Positions 25,898-34,940 of a stretch of 64,000 nt of DNA are shown here, one piece after another. The notes under the pieces were generated by a model that was given only the letters and a program-made list of their open reading frames with translations, had not been told where the DNA came from and did no database searches. The position numbers and the translations under genes are program-made. Within the stretch, counting starts at the first letter, position 1. Every line of letters starts with the position of its first letter. Origin of the DNA: Candidatus Obscuribacter phosphatis (GTDB lineage: Bacteria > Cyanobacteriota > Vampirovibrionia > Obscuribacterales > Obscuribacteraceae); NCBI GenBank assembly GCA_001899315.1, contig MOYA01000001.1, positions 2,963,556 through 3,027,555 on the forward strand, in the 5' to 3' direction.

Positions 25898-27343
25898 ATT
25901 GCCACCTGATTTTTTATTGGCTAGCCCTTGCACAAGCATAAGCACAACCGTCAAACCGGCGAGACCGCCAATGACATTGAGCCTATCTTGCATGGAAGCA
26001 TGCAGACCTTGTTCGACCAAGCCGCCGCTAAGCAAGGCAAAGGCAGAAGACAAAACAGGCAAGAGCATCACCGATAGGCAGCGATTTTCTTCCTTTTCTT
26101 TGGCAAAATAGCCTTGCAGTAAAATTGACGCTACTATACCTGCCACCGCCAGAGCCACCAAATAAGAAGCGGTTGGTTCAGCATGCAAGAAGAAACTGGT
26201 CAGCCCAGCACCAAGCGTGCCAATCACGGCTAGGGCGGCGGCATCGACACGGCCTTGACGGCTGGCTTTGATTAGCACCAAAACGCCCACTATGACAAAG
26301 AAACCCAAATACTGAGCAGCGCTGACATAAGAGTGTTGCAGGTTGACACCGGTGACATTGGATACATAAAGATTGGCGAATGCCTGTTCGAATAGCCGGG
26401 CGGCAAAGAAGAGAGCCGCACAGGCCGGTAACTGGCTGAAGGTTCCCACCACTACGCAGGCAGCGAGCGCAGCCATGCCGACATTGCCAAAGAGCCTGGT
26501 GGAAAGTAAGGTAAAGATACCGACGAGCAAAAGCGACTTGAGATACTTACCGGCGCGCTCGCTGTCGTCATATTTCGGGTCTTGGGCCATGCGCCCGAAG
26601 GCATCGAGGGCATACATCAAGCCGAAACCACCGCCCACCACGGCAGCCAGATTGGTGAATGAAATCAAAGTGAGGGCCTTGGTGAGCACAACCAACATGC
26701 CTAAGCCGCCCGAAATGGTGAGCACCAGCCTTTTCACCAAAAGTTTGTCGTCATGCATAAAGGGGCGTTGCATGAGATTGAGCAAGGTGGCGACGGCGAA
26801 AGCACCGGTGATGATATCGGCATTTTTGCCAGTGGGTGTGCCGCCTTGCGAAGCAACCAGCGCCATACCAGCTAAATAGGCAGACGAGGCGGCTATATCG
26901 TCGAGACGCACCTTGTCGCCGGCTTGGGCGGCAAAGTTCTGCACAACCTTGAGAAGCAACATGCCGCAGACATAAGCAGCGGCATTAAGCACAAAATGCT
27001 CGCCGCCATTAAGCACCAGCAAGCTTGAAAGAGCAAGCAAGAAGGTGGTGCGCATATGTCTATGCTTGGCAGGGTCGATGACATTGGTTAGATAAACGGC
27101 GACTGCACCGCCTAGGGCAAAGGGCAGAGCCTGCAATAGTTCTAAATGCAAGAAGAATCCGGTCGCCCCCAAGGCGGCAAGAGCACCGAAAACGGTAAGT
27201 AATGGTTTGAGCTGGGTCTGGAGGGCGCCGCTTTCGACCGTGGCCCAGAACTTGGAGCGCACCAGGTCAAAAACACATACTAATGCCGCCAAGCCAAGCA
27301 GAAAGGGCGTCAACCCGTTTGCCATCAGTTCGTTCTGCCCCAT
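25862..27343 (-). CDS. Polytopic membrane protein of unknown function
   Basis: The 493 residues carry about 13-14 hydrophobic helices with very short loops, and the longest polar segments are KYDDSERAGKYLK near the middle and the C-terminal KKSGGNSGPDTVA tail. Many helices are rich in Ala, Gly, Val and Leu with few charges inside the membrane. I find no transporter signature that I recognise. The ATG start and the single-gene context give no further clue. A transporter or a structural membrane protein are both possible. Confidence 0.75.
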   Translation of the reverse strand: MGQNELMANGLTPFLLGLAALVCVFDLVRSKFWATVESGALQTQLKPLLTVFGALAALGATGFFLHLELLQALPFALGGAVAVYLTNVIDPAKHRHMRTTFLLALSSLLVLNGGEHFVLNAAAYVCGMLLLKVVQNFAAQAGDKVRLDDIAASSAYLAGMALVASQGGTPTGKNADIITGAFAVATLLNLMQRPFMHDDKLLVKRLVLTISGGLGMLVVLTKALTLISFTNLAAVVGGGFGLMYALDAFGRMAQDPKYDDSERAGKYLKSLLLVGIFTLLSTRLFGNVGMAALAACVVVGTFSQLPACAALFFAARLFEQAFANLYVSNVTGVNLQHSYVSAAQYLGFFVIVGVLVLIKASRQGRVDAAALAVIGTLGAGLTSFFLHAEPTASYLVALAVAGIVASILLQGYFAKEKEENRCLSVMLLPVLSSAFALLSGGLVEQGLHASMQDRLNVIGGLAGLTVVLMLVQGLANKKSGGNSGPDTVAVSGD

Positions 27344-27509
27344 AACAACTCCATTTTGTCGATTTTGCTGATTTTATCTGAACCAAAGCGCCAGCGCTTT
27401 AGCGGTTTATAACTAGAAAGCTGCCGCAATTAGGAGTTCGGCGTTTCTGGGTTATATTAGACTAATTGGAAAGCAATCGGTGTCTTGAATTGAAAAAGGG
27501 TGCAAACAG

Positions 27510-28457
27510 ATGAAGCGTCTGCTCATTTTAGTCTTTTTCTTGGCGGTCTTTGGCTTGGTGGCTATGACAGCCTTTCAAGCACCGGGCGAAAGAGGAACAC
27601 CGGCAAATAGAGCCGTTGAATTTGTAGAGAATATAAAGGCCGGCGACTACAAAAAAACTGTAGAAGGCTTTGGCGTAAACACTTGCCGCTGCCCCGGTAC
27701 TTTAGGCTGGGCCTCTTATCTTGTCTATGCCTCTAATGAAGCCACCAATATTGCCTTTATGTTCGGCAAGAGCTTTGACTATGGCGAACCGCGCTGCCGC
27801 AAAATCGCCACCACGGTGCAACCGACCACTGTCTTTGATAGACCGGAAGACTGGGACGTCAATGTCGATTTGAGATTTGTCGACGGTAAGTTTCAGCCCC
27901 TATTTCTGCCTCTAAAAATGGCTTACGGCTATGACATGAGCGAGGAAGAGTTCAATACTTACCTGGCTAATCCGGATGCCGACGCCTGGCAAGGCTTTTG
28001 CTTGCGCCTGCGCCCATCGCTTGCCAAAGGTGTGACCGACTTTCCAGAAGAAGCCAAAGCGCTGGAGAAAAAAGGTCATGACGCCGACAGCAGAGCTAAA
28101 GCCATAACCGGCGGCAATGAAAGAGCAGAAGCAATAGCCAAGAATCTTTTCGGAGAGGAAGCCACTCAGTACTTGCATCCTAAAGATGCCGGCGCTGTTA
28201 TCAAAGCCGACGGCACAAAATTGTCTGCATCAGAAATAGAAAAGCAACTGCCTCGACTATGCGCGGCCACTCTGCGCCTGCATATGGTTAGAAGAGACCA
28301 AAAACTGCCCTTTTCGGTTTCGCAGCTCTTAGTTATGGACCCTGTTCTGACAAAGAAAAGTGACAAAGGGCAAGCGGTCTTTCTTGAGCTAAAGAACTAT
28401 TTACCGCCGGTACTGCAAGAAGCAGCCAAAGAAGAGAATAGTAGGGAGGGTAAATGA
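27510..28457 (+). CDS. Exported protein of unknown function
   Basis: An N-terminal hydrophobic segment (KRLLILVFFLAVFGLVAMTAF) acts as a signal peptide or anchor. The 315-residue protein then has a Cys cluster (NTCRCPGTLGWASYLVYAS), a second Cys region (GEPRCRKIATTV), and a Glu/Lys-rich helical C-terminal half. I do not recognise a family. Its TGA overlaps the ATG of the next small gene (ATGA), so the two are translationally coupled. Confidence 0.75.
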   Translation: MKRLLILVFFLAVFGLVAMTAFQAPGERGTPANRAVEFVENIKAGDYKKTVEGFGVNTCRCPGTLGWASYLVYASNEATNIAFMFGKSFDYGEPRCRKIATTVQPTTVFDRPEDWDVNVDLRFVDGKFQPLFLPLKMAYGYDMSEEEFNTYLANPDADAWQGFCLRLRPSLAKGVTDFPEEAKALEKKGHDADSRAKAITGGNERAEAIAKNLFGEEATQYLHPKDAGAVIKADGTKLSASEIEKQLPRLCAATLRLHMVRRDQKLPFSVSQLLVMDPVLTKKSDKGQAVFLELKNYLPPVLQEAAKEENSREGK

Positions 28458-28624
28458 AATTTGTCAATCAGCCTTGGGGAATAAGACTGAACCTGACTTT
28501 TGTTGCCTTAGTCTTCACTCTCGTTTTGTACTGGATGTACAAAGATCATAAAAAGACCACAATGGCACCATCCTCTTCAAAAGTAGAATCAAGAATTGAG
28601 CGCGCGGCAGAAAGCAAGCCATAA
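28454..28624 (+). CDS. 56-residue single-pass membrane protein
   Basis: The ATG overlaps the stop of the preceding gene and has GGGAGGG 4 bases upstream inside that gene. The product has one transmembrane helix (LTFVALVFTLVLYWMY, residues 14-29) followed by a basic, then mixed-charge tail (YKDHKKTTMAPSSSK). It is probably a partner of the exported protein encoded before it. No family is recognised. Confidence 0.7.
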   Translation: MKFVNQPWGIRLNLTFVALVFTLVLYWMYKDHKKTTMAPSSSKVESRIERAAESKP

Positions 28625-28633
28625 ATAGGCAAA

Positions 28634-31600
28634 TCAAGAAGTCTTTAAGCTCTTATTGCGCAAGGTTATATAGAGAACCACAGCCAAAGGCGACAAGAGA
28701 TAGAGCAGCAGCGCCACCAAATCTGGTGCAAACGCCGGCAAGCCATAAGCATAAATTGCATAAATAAAGACCAAACAGTCGTCTAAAACAACCTTGACCA
28801 AATAGGCAACCGGGTTGAGCCTGGCTAGTTTTGCCAAATAGTACCAAAGCAGAGCAGAAGCGATGGCACCGCAGCCGACATTGATCAGATAGTCTTGCCA
28901 ATAACGCTGCCCCGAATTGACAATAAGATCGTAGACCACCGAAAAAAGCATATAGAACCAGAAATTGCGACAAAAGCGCACATAGAGCCCCACCGCGATG
29001 ACAAACCCGGCAGCCGACATAAGAAAAGACTGGGGCAGCTCTAAAAGATCTGAAAAAACAGCCGAGAAATACTCGGGGAAATTGCCCAATATATCAACGC
29101 GCTCGCTTCTAATATCGGGCGAATAATAAAAGAGCAAAATTGAACGCAAGGTCTCGCGCAACTGCGTCAGAGCCTCGATGGTCAAAGCAGCGATAATGCC
29201 GTCAATCCAGAGTTCTCTTTGAGTGAGCCTATCGACTATACCGCGAGGTTTGAACGCCGCTGACAAGAGAGGCAAAAGCTCGGTCTTAAAGACCGGATGC
29301 AAAAGCCGAAAGACGGCAAAACAAAGGGTTAGGGTGAGGAATACCCGCCAGAAGACACCGCCGCAATGCTGCACGAGAGAGAGCGCACGCTCAGTAATAT
29401 AAGTGATATCGGTAAGTTCGCTGCTATAGCCGGACCAAAATGAAGGTAGATGATTGACTTGTTCAAGCAAAGGCACCAGCGCCAGCACGAGCGCCACTAC
29501 CAGCGGTGCACGAAAGCGCATCACACCGGAACGCAGAAGGCCGACTACCCAGACCAGAAGGACAATACCCACAGCTACCGCGCTGTAAAGCCGCAAGTTT
29601 TCGAGAACTGTGTCGTATGGGCGGGCTTTGCTGCGCTCGAACGACCAAGCTTCGGGTATCTGCCAAGCCTGACTGAAATTGCAGGGAAGGTCGCCCACCA
29701 CCTGCAAACTAAAGCGATAGGGGGCGTCACCCACTTGATATTCGGGCACGCCGAACTCGAAAGAATAGTCACGCCGATTCTTCTCGTCTTCCCAGCTTAC
29801 TTTAGAAAGTTTGAAGTTCTTATACTCTGGATGCACCCTCTTAATATAGGCAAGGGCAATAGCGGTGGCTTCCTTTTCAGAGATGCGTTTACCCGGGGCA
29901 TCGTCGTCTTCGGTGAGATTGAGTGAGTATTCAGAACCATCCCCCCTCAGCTCTACGTGATATTCGGTCGGATCTCTAAATCTAAAATAGCGAACCGACC
30001 AAAGCAAACCGGGCTGAGTCTGGTTACAGAGAGCGAGCATTTTCTCACGCCCGACTTTCTCATAGAGATATTGCATCTCATAGGTGCCCACATTGCTGAA
30101 TAAAGTCGGCAAAACCATATGATGAGAAACATTGATGCCCGCCTGCTTGAGAATCTGCGAGGCTCTATCCATCGCCTGAAAGGCATTGATCTTGACGCGG
30201 CTGTTATCGCCCGGCACAGGCAGGTGAAAGAAGAAAGTAGTAACTAAAGCAAGCAATGAAAAAAGTGAGGCAACGATACGGAAACGTCTGCTAAAGCCCT
30301 TGTATTGAAAATGCTCAACTGAGGCCGATTCTTCCAGCTTGGCGTTGTCGACCAGGGGTGCAGCAGCACTGGGCAAGGCTCGATTTGTCAAGGAAAGGTC
30401 GAAGGCGGCAAGATCAAAGTGCGAAGACCGCCTCAGACTGCGCACCGCTAGTGATACTATCAACAAAAGGGCAAAAGGCAAAAGGGGCAAGAGGGAGGAG
30501 AACCAGAGGAAGGGCTGGGCGGCACCGACTGAGAAAAGCGGCTTGACATCGAGAAAAGCATCGAGCAAATAATGCCCAATAAAACACGGCAGCAGTCCAT
30601 AGCGCCTGAGAATGTAGCCATAGAACAAACCGACCACGGTTAGTTCTATGCCGCGGGCAAAGCAAGGCTGTTGCGGATAAGAGCTATGCATGAAAGCCCA
30701 GATCATCGCCTGGGCCAGATTAGCCAGCCAAAACTTGCCGGTCGCCCTTTGTACAATAGAAAGCCCAACAATGCGAGCCACGGTCTCTTCTTGCGAGGCA
30801 GCGTGCAAGCCAAGCGATATAGCCGAATAGAAAGGCATGGCCGAACTCAAAGTTTCGACACTATCAATTCCGCTCGGGCACCAAAAATTGAGCTTATCGC
30901 CCAGCAAGTAATAAAGAACAATCCAGCCAAGATGGATGCCGGCGACAAGATAGCCGACCGAAAGCGCCTTGCAGCCTTCACTGGTGAGGAAACCCGGCAG
31001 CCTGAGAAAATTTTCGAGGGCGACACGATCTGGATAGAAGCGTCTATAAAGAGTGTCGGCGCCGCCAAACAAAATTGCCCCAACAAGAGCAGAGCCCAGC
31101 GCCGAAGCACCGCTTCTGGTGAAGTAACCAAGGACAAAATCGCTGTAGGCGACGGCAGTGTCGTAAGAGGTGCGATAACTCTCAAAGTCGTTGATGCGGT
31201 CCAGCAAAGAAACAAGCGCCATAATCAAGCCGCCGAATACGGCAAAGCGAAAACGCATTTCTTTGCGCGATATCGCCCAGGGCACCACCAAAACCGAGAT
31301 AATCTGCAGGGTGCCGTAAAAAATAGAGGCAATATTCTGCAGCAAGTTATTATACGAGCGCAGATTTTCATACTTGCGCGAAAAGCTGTCTGGCACAAAG
31401 AGATAGCGCGTATAGCCGGTAATCTTATCGCCGCTTATGCCGATATAGTGGCGCAGTTTACCGCCGACATAGTCTTTGGTCTGATCTTCAAACACGAAAG
31501 TATAGTCGGTGCGGTGCAGCTGCCCCCGGTTCTCGTCTCTCACTAATTTACAGGTGCCAGGTACTACAGCCGCCTCACCTTTGAGAAAATCGGAGGCGAG

Positions 31601-32119
31601 ATATATAGCTTCTTGATGGTTGAGACTTTTCATCGGCCGCTCAGGCTCAATATTGCGGCTAAAGCCAATCAGCTTGCCATCAGGCGACAGCCAGACGCGA
31701 AACTGCTCCATGGCAAACTCACGACAAAAGCGCACTGACCAAGCCCATATTGGAATCTCGCCCTGCATGAGTTTGGCAGAGCGATTTAGACCTAGTTCCC
31801 ATTCCAGAAAAGTCTTGGCTTCTTCGAAACTGGTAAAGACAATCGACTCTATATCTTTAGTCGGCTTGTCCTTGGCTTTGGGCTGAGCTTGCGAAGGAGA
31901 AGCAAACTGACCCGGCATGGGGAATATGTTGCCGTCGTAGCCATACTTTGATGCAAAGAAGCGAGCTTTATCGAGTATCTGCTGCCGACTGACCGAAAGA
32001 TTGAGAGAGGCAGTGGGGAAGACAGAGCTTTGCAACCAAGCGTACAGCAAGAGGCCAAGTGCAGCCAGAATGGCTAAAACCGGCAAGAGCCGGTCTTTAT
32101 TGTCCCCTTGTGATGTCAC
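28634..32119 (-). CDS. Internally duplicated CPBP (CAAX-like) intramembrane protease
   Basis: CPBP proteases (Rce1/Abi-like glutamyl proteases) cut substrates within membranes. The 1161 residues show the three CPBP motifs in the first half: QEETVAR (about 440), FMHSSY, and GHYLLDA (about 515). Upstream of it is a PepSY-like region (HQEAIYLASDFLKGE, then DYTFVFEDQTKDYVGG). From about residue 640 the same order repeats: RASQILKQAG, SEKEATAIALAYIK, YSFEFGVPEYQVG and the helix bundle with LVPLLEQVN (cf. LVSLLDRIN). The second membrane half has lost the Glu and His motifs. It starts at GTG and stands alone. Confidence 0.82.
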   Translation of the reverse strand: MTSQGDNKDRLLPVLAILAALGLLLYAWLQSSVFPTASLNLSVSRQQILDKARFFASKYGYDGNIFPMPGQFASPSQAQPKAKDKPTKDIESIVFTSFEEAKTFLEWELGLNRSAKLMQGEIPIWAWSVRFCREFAMEQFRVWLSPDGKLIGFSRNIEPERPMKSLNHQEAIYLASDFLKGEAAVVPGTCKLVRDENRGQLHRTDYTFVFEDQTKDYVGGKLRHYIGISGDKITGYTRYLFVPDSFSRKYENLRSYNNLLQNIASIFYGTLQIISVLVVPWAISRKEMRFRFAVFGGLIMALVSLLDRINDFESYRTSYDTAVAYSDFVLGYFTRSGASALGSALVGAILFGGADTLYRRFYPDRVALENFLRLPGFLTSEGCKALSVGYLVAGIHLGWIVLYYLLGDKLNFWCPSGIDSVETLSSAMPFYSAISLGLHAASQEETVARIVGLSIVQRATGKFWLANLAQAMIWAFMHSSYPQQPCFARGIELTVVGLFYGYILRRYGLLPCFIGHYLLDAFLDVKPLFSVGAAQPFLWFSSLLPLLPFALLLIVSLAVRSLRRSSHFDLAAFDLSLTNRALPSAAAPLVDNAKLEESASVEHFQYKGFSRRFRIVASLFSLLALVTTFFFHLPVPGDNSRVKINAFQAMDRASQILKQAGINVSHHMVLPTLFSNVGTYEMQYLYEKVGREKMLALCNQTQPGLLWSVRYFRFRDPTEYHVELRGDGSEYSLNLTEDDDAPGKRISEKEATAIALAYIKRVHPEYKNFKLSKVSWEDEKNRRDYSFEFGVPEYQVGDAPYRFSLQVVGDLPCNFSQAWQIPEAWSFERSKARPYDTVLENLRLYSAVAVGIVLLVWVVGLLRSGVMRFRAPLVVALVLALVPLLEQVNHLPSFWSGYSSELTDITYITERALSLVQHCGGVFWRVFLTLTLCFAVFRLLHPVFKTELLPLLSAAFKPRGIVDRLTQRELWIDGIIAALTIEALTQLRETLRSILLFYYSPDIRSERVDILGNFPEYFSAVFSDLLELPQSFLMSAAGFVIAVGLYVRFCRNFWFYMLFSVVYDLIVNSGQRYWQDYLINVGCGAIASALLWYYLAKLARLNPVAYLVKVVLDDCLVFIYAIYAYGLPAFAPDLVALLLYLLSPLAVVLYITLRNKSLKTS

Positions 32120-32232
32120 CTTAGTCTCTAATCAAACAACAACCATGAGATTTGATGATAGCAGGCTTATGGACATTAACAAAAGCTGAATCTGATATAT
32201 CTACAAGGGATAATTGTGAGCGTTTGTAACAT

Positions 32233-33615
32233 GTGCAGGATCGATTTGCTGTGGCTATTAAGTCCGAAACTTATATGTGGGACAGGGAGCGCGAGACAAT
32301 CGAGCGTCCTGACCTGTTGCTTTTGCAGGTGGAGCGGCTCAAGACCGTTCTCAAGCGCGTCTTTAATAACCCGGTCATGCAAGAGCGTTATCTGGCCGCC
32401 GGCATCAAAGAGAGCGATATAGAAAAAATCAGCTCGGTCAAAGACCTGGCTCGGTTTCCTTTCATGAAAAAGACCGACCTGAGAGAGAACTATCCTTTTG
32501 GTCTTTTTGCCGTCCCCCTAAACGAAGTAAACCGTCTGCACTGCTCTTCAGGCACCAAGGGCAAGCCCACCGTGGTTGGTTACACCAAGAACGACATAGA
32601 TGTGTGGGCGCAGGCCTGCGCCCGCTCGCTGGCATGCGCCGGCGGCAGACCGGGCGACGTCATCCACAATAGCTATGGCTATGGTCTTTTCACCGGCGGC
32701 TTGGGCATGCATTACGGCGCCGAGCGCCTGGGCGCCACTGTCGTGCCCGCTTCGGGTGGGCGCACCCAGCAGCAAATCATGCTCTTGCAAGATTTCGGCG
32801 CCAAGATTATTCTGGCTACCCCCTCTTATATGCTCAACATGGCCTACACCATGCAAGAGATGGGCATCGCCCGCGATACCATTAATTTAGAAATCGGTAT
32901 TTTCGGAGCCGAACCCTGGACCGAAGAAATGAGGGCTCAGCTTGAAGCCTTGCTCAAAATACAAGCTCTAGATATTTATGGACTCTCTGAAGTTATGGGT
33001 CCAGGCGTCTCTATGGAATGTATAGAGGGCAAAAACGGTCTGCATATCTGGGAAGATCTATTCATTCCAGAAATCATCGACCCGGACAGCGGTGAAGTTT
33101 TGGCAGACGGAGAAGAAGGCGAATTAGTCTTCACCACTCTCACCAAAGAGGCGATTCCGGTGGTACGCTACCGCACCGGCGATATCTCGCGCTTGAGCAC
33201 CGAGCCTTGTGTCTGCGGGCGCACCTTTAGACGCATGTCTAGAGTGAAAGCCAGACTGGATGACATGCTCATTATTAGAGGCGTTAATCTCTATCCTTCC
33301 GAAATAGAAAAATGTCTGCTCTCGATGGAAGAGCTGGCACCGCACTATCAGCTTGTTGTCGACCGTCATAAGGCACTCGACACTTTAGAAGTGCAGGTGG
33401 AAGTAACCGAAGCCATGATCAAGCGCTGGGGAAGATTCGAAGACGGCACCGTAGAGCTTTCTGCCCTTTGCCAGGGCATTCAAAATTTGATGAAAGATTC
33501 ACTGGGATTGACAGCTGAAGTGAAGTTATTGGAACCCCGTTCGATACCGCGAAGCGAAGGCAAAGCGGTGAGAGTTATTGATAAACGTAAGCACCAAGGA
33601 GATAAAAATGGTTAA
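32233..33615 (+). CDS. paaK: Phenylacetate-CoA ligase (PaaK-like)
   Basis: PaaK activates phenylacetate or a similar aryl acid with ATP and CoA through an acyl-AMP intermediate. The adenylation core shows SSGTKGKPTVVGYT (about 103-116), SYGYGLFTGGLGMHYGAE, DIYGLSEVMGPG, YRTGDIS near 315 and a RVKARLDDMLIIRGVNLYP hinge to the C-terminal AMP-binding subdomain. The length (460 with the GTG at 32233) is a little long for PaaK; the GTG at 32251 or the ATG at 32275 are possible starts and none has a clear binding site. It heads an operon with an EthD-like gene and three crotonases. The true acid cannot be told from sequence. Confidence 0.88.
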   Translation: MQDRFAVAIKSETYMWDRERETIERPDLLLLQVERLKTVLKRVFNNPVMQERYLAAGIKESDIEKISSVKDLARFPFMKKTDLRENYPFGLFAVPLNEVNRLHCSSGTKGKPTVVGYTKNDIDVWAQACARSLACAGGRPGDVIHNSYGYGLFTGGLGMHYGAERLGATVVPASGGRTQQQIMLLQDFGAKIILATPSYMLNMAYTMQEMGIARDTINLEIGIFGAEPWTEEMRAQLEALLKIQALDIYGLSEVMGPGVSMECIEGKNGLHIWEDLFIPEIIDPDSGEVLADGEEGELVFTTLTKEAIPVVRYRTGDISRLSTEPCVCGRTFRRMSRVKARLDDMLIIRGVNLYPSEIEKCLLSMEELAPHYQLVVDRHKALDTLEVQVEVTEAMIKRWGRFEDGTVELSALCQGIQNLMKDSLGLTAEVKLLEPRSIPRSEGKAVRVIDKRKHQGDKNG

Positions 33616-33934
33616 GCTCATCGCTCTTTATAAAATGCCGCAAGACGCAGCTGCCTTCGATGACAATTACTTCAACTCACATATTCCCCTGGCTATGAAA
33701 ATGCCCGGTTTGAAGAAAGCAGAAGTCTCAAGAGTGACCGGCTCGCCCATGCCCAGCAACGATTTTTATATGATGGCTGAGCTTTATTTCGAAGACCAAG
33801 CCGCCCTCGATAGCGCCATGGCTTCGCCGGAAGGCAGAGCAGCAGCGAAAAATCTCATGGGTTTTGCTAAAGAAATCGTGCACATGATGTTTGCATCTGT
33901 AGTAATCGAAGAAAAAGTACCGGCTGCGGTCTAA
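33608..33934 (+). CDS. EthD-family small protein
   Basis: The 108 residues have the dimeric alpha/beta-barrel (EthD) pattern: VKLIALYKMPQDAAAFDDNYFNSHIPLAMKMPG with the conserved YxxxHxP histidine, then a strand-rich middle and a helical end. EthD proteins accompany catabolic oxygenase or acyl-CoA pathways, with unknown chemistry. The ATG at 33608 has AAGGAG 7 bases upstream and overlaps the ligase end by 8 bases. Confidence 0.8.
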   Translation: MVKLIALYKMPQDAAAFDDNYFNSHIPLAMKMPGLKKAEVSRVTGSPMPSNDFYMMAELYFEDQAALDSAMASPEGRAAAKNLMGFAKEIVHMMFASVVIEEKVPAAV

Positions 33935-33958
33935 TTTTCTTCTCATAAGGAGCTTTTC

Positions 33959-34906
33959 ATGGCACATTCACACGAAGCCGTATTTACCGGAATGGCTCCG
34001 GAAGCATACGGCTTCAAACGCATTATTTATAGCAAGGTCGGTTATGTGGCGACAGTGACCATCAACCGACCGGATGTGCTCAACTGCTTCGACACCCTCA
34101 CTCTCAAAGAGCTGGGTACAGCCTATATGGATGCTGCAGCCGACGACGCCATTGCCGTCGTGGTCATCACCGGTGCCGGAGACAAAGCCTTCTGCACCGG
34201 TGCCGACCTGAAAGAGCAAGAAGAATACATTTTGAAAAAGCCGAACAACTACCACAAGTGGATGTATCAGTTTATCGAAATGCATGACCGCCTGCGCAAT
34301 ATCGGTAAACCCACTATCGCCCGCTTGAATGGTATGACCGTAGGCGGAGGCAATGAGCTGAATATGGCTTGTGACTTAGCGGTAGCGGCCGACCACGTGG
34401 TGATAAGACAAGTGGGTGCCGCTAGAGGCAGCGTCGCCGCCGGCGGTGCCACCCAATGGCTGCCTATGATCATAGGTGACAGAAGAGCCCGCGAAATGCT
34501 TCTGCTTTGCGAGCCTATCGATGCCTATACTGCCCTAGACTGGGGACTGGTCAATCAGGTAGTACCATATTCGATGCTTGACGCAGCCGTAGCAGACCTA
34601 GCTGAAAAGCTCTACAACAAGCTACCCGAATGCACTCGCTATACCAAGCAGCAGCTCAATTTTTGGCGTGATTTCTCTTGGTCGATGACCATCGGCCATG
34701 CCAGAGACTGGCTGACCTTGCATGCCGGACATTTCGAAACAGCAGAAGGTTTGCATTCATTCAGAAACAAACAAGAGATGGACTACAAGAAAATCAGACA
34801 GGCGGCAGCGGCGCCGGAAGCAAGCGCCAGCAAAAGCTGTCCCGGCTGCCACGCCCAGATGCCTGAAGATTTCGGATTTTGCGGTAACTGCGGACACAAG
34901 TTTTGA
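33959..34906 (+). CDS. Crotonase-family hydratase/hydrolase with C-terminal zinc ribbon
   Basis: Residues about 20-270 are a crotonase fold: INRPDVLNCFD, then VVITGAGDKAFCTGADLKE and NGMTVGGGNELNMACDLA for the oxyanion hole, and GSVAAGGATQWLP in place of the usual hydratase PxxGG region. The TGAGDKAFCTG and GGATQWLP stretches recall 6-oxocyclohexenecarbonyl-CoA hydrolase (Oah)-type members of the family. The last 25 residues add a four-Cys zinc ribbon (CPGCHAQMPEDFGFCGNCG), which is unusual for crotonases. AAGGAG lies 7 bases upstream of the ATG. It is the third gene of the paaK-like operon. Confidence 0.85.
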   Translation: MAHSHEAVFTGMAPEAYGFKRIIYSKVGYVATVTINRPDVLNCFDTLTLKELGTAYMDAAADDAIAVVVITGAGDKAFCTGADLKEQEEYILKKPNNYHKWMYQFIEMHDRLRNIGKPTIARLNGMTVGGGNELNMACDLAVAADHVVIRQVGAARGSVAAGGATQWLPMIIGDRRAREMLLLCEPIDAYTALDWGLVNQVVPYSMLDAAVADLAEKLYNKLPECTRYTKQQLNFWRDFSWSMTIGHARDWLTLHAGHFETAEGLHSFRNKQEMDYKKIRQAAAAPEASASKSCPGCHAQMPEDFGFCGNCGHKF

Positions 34907-34940
34907 TGACTCACTTCAATTTAAGAGAACATAGATAACC

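Noticed and set aside
30671-31546. A 291-codon plus-strand frame opposite the CPBP protease
   Set aside because: It is antisense to a clearly coding frame with conserved motifs and has no recognisable domain or binding site.
32210-32232. AATTGTGAGCG upstream of paaK resembles half of the E. coli lac operator
   Set aside because: Only one 11-base half is present, no dyad follows, and no LacI-type gene is nearby. I take it as coincidence.
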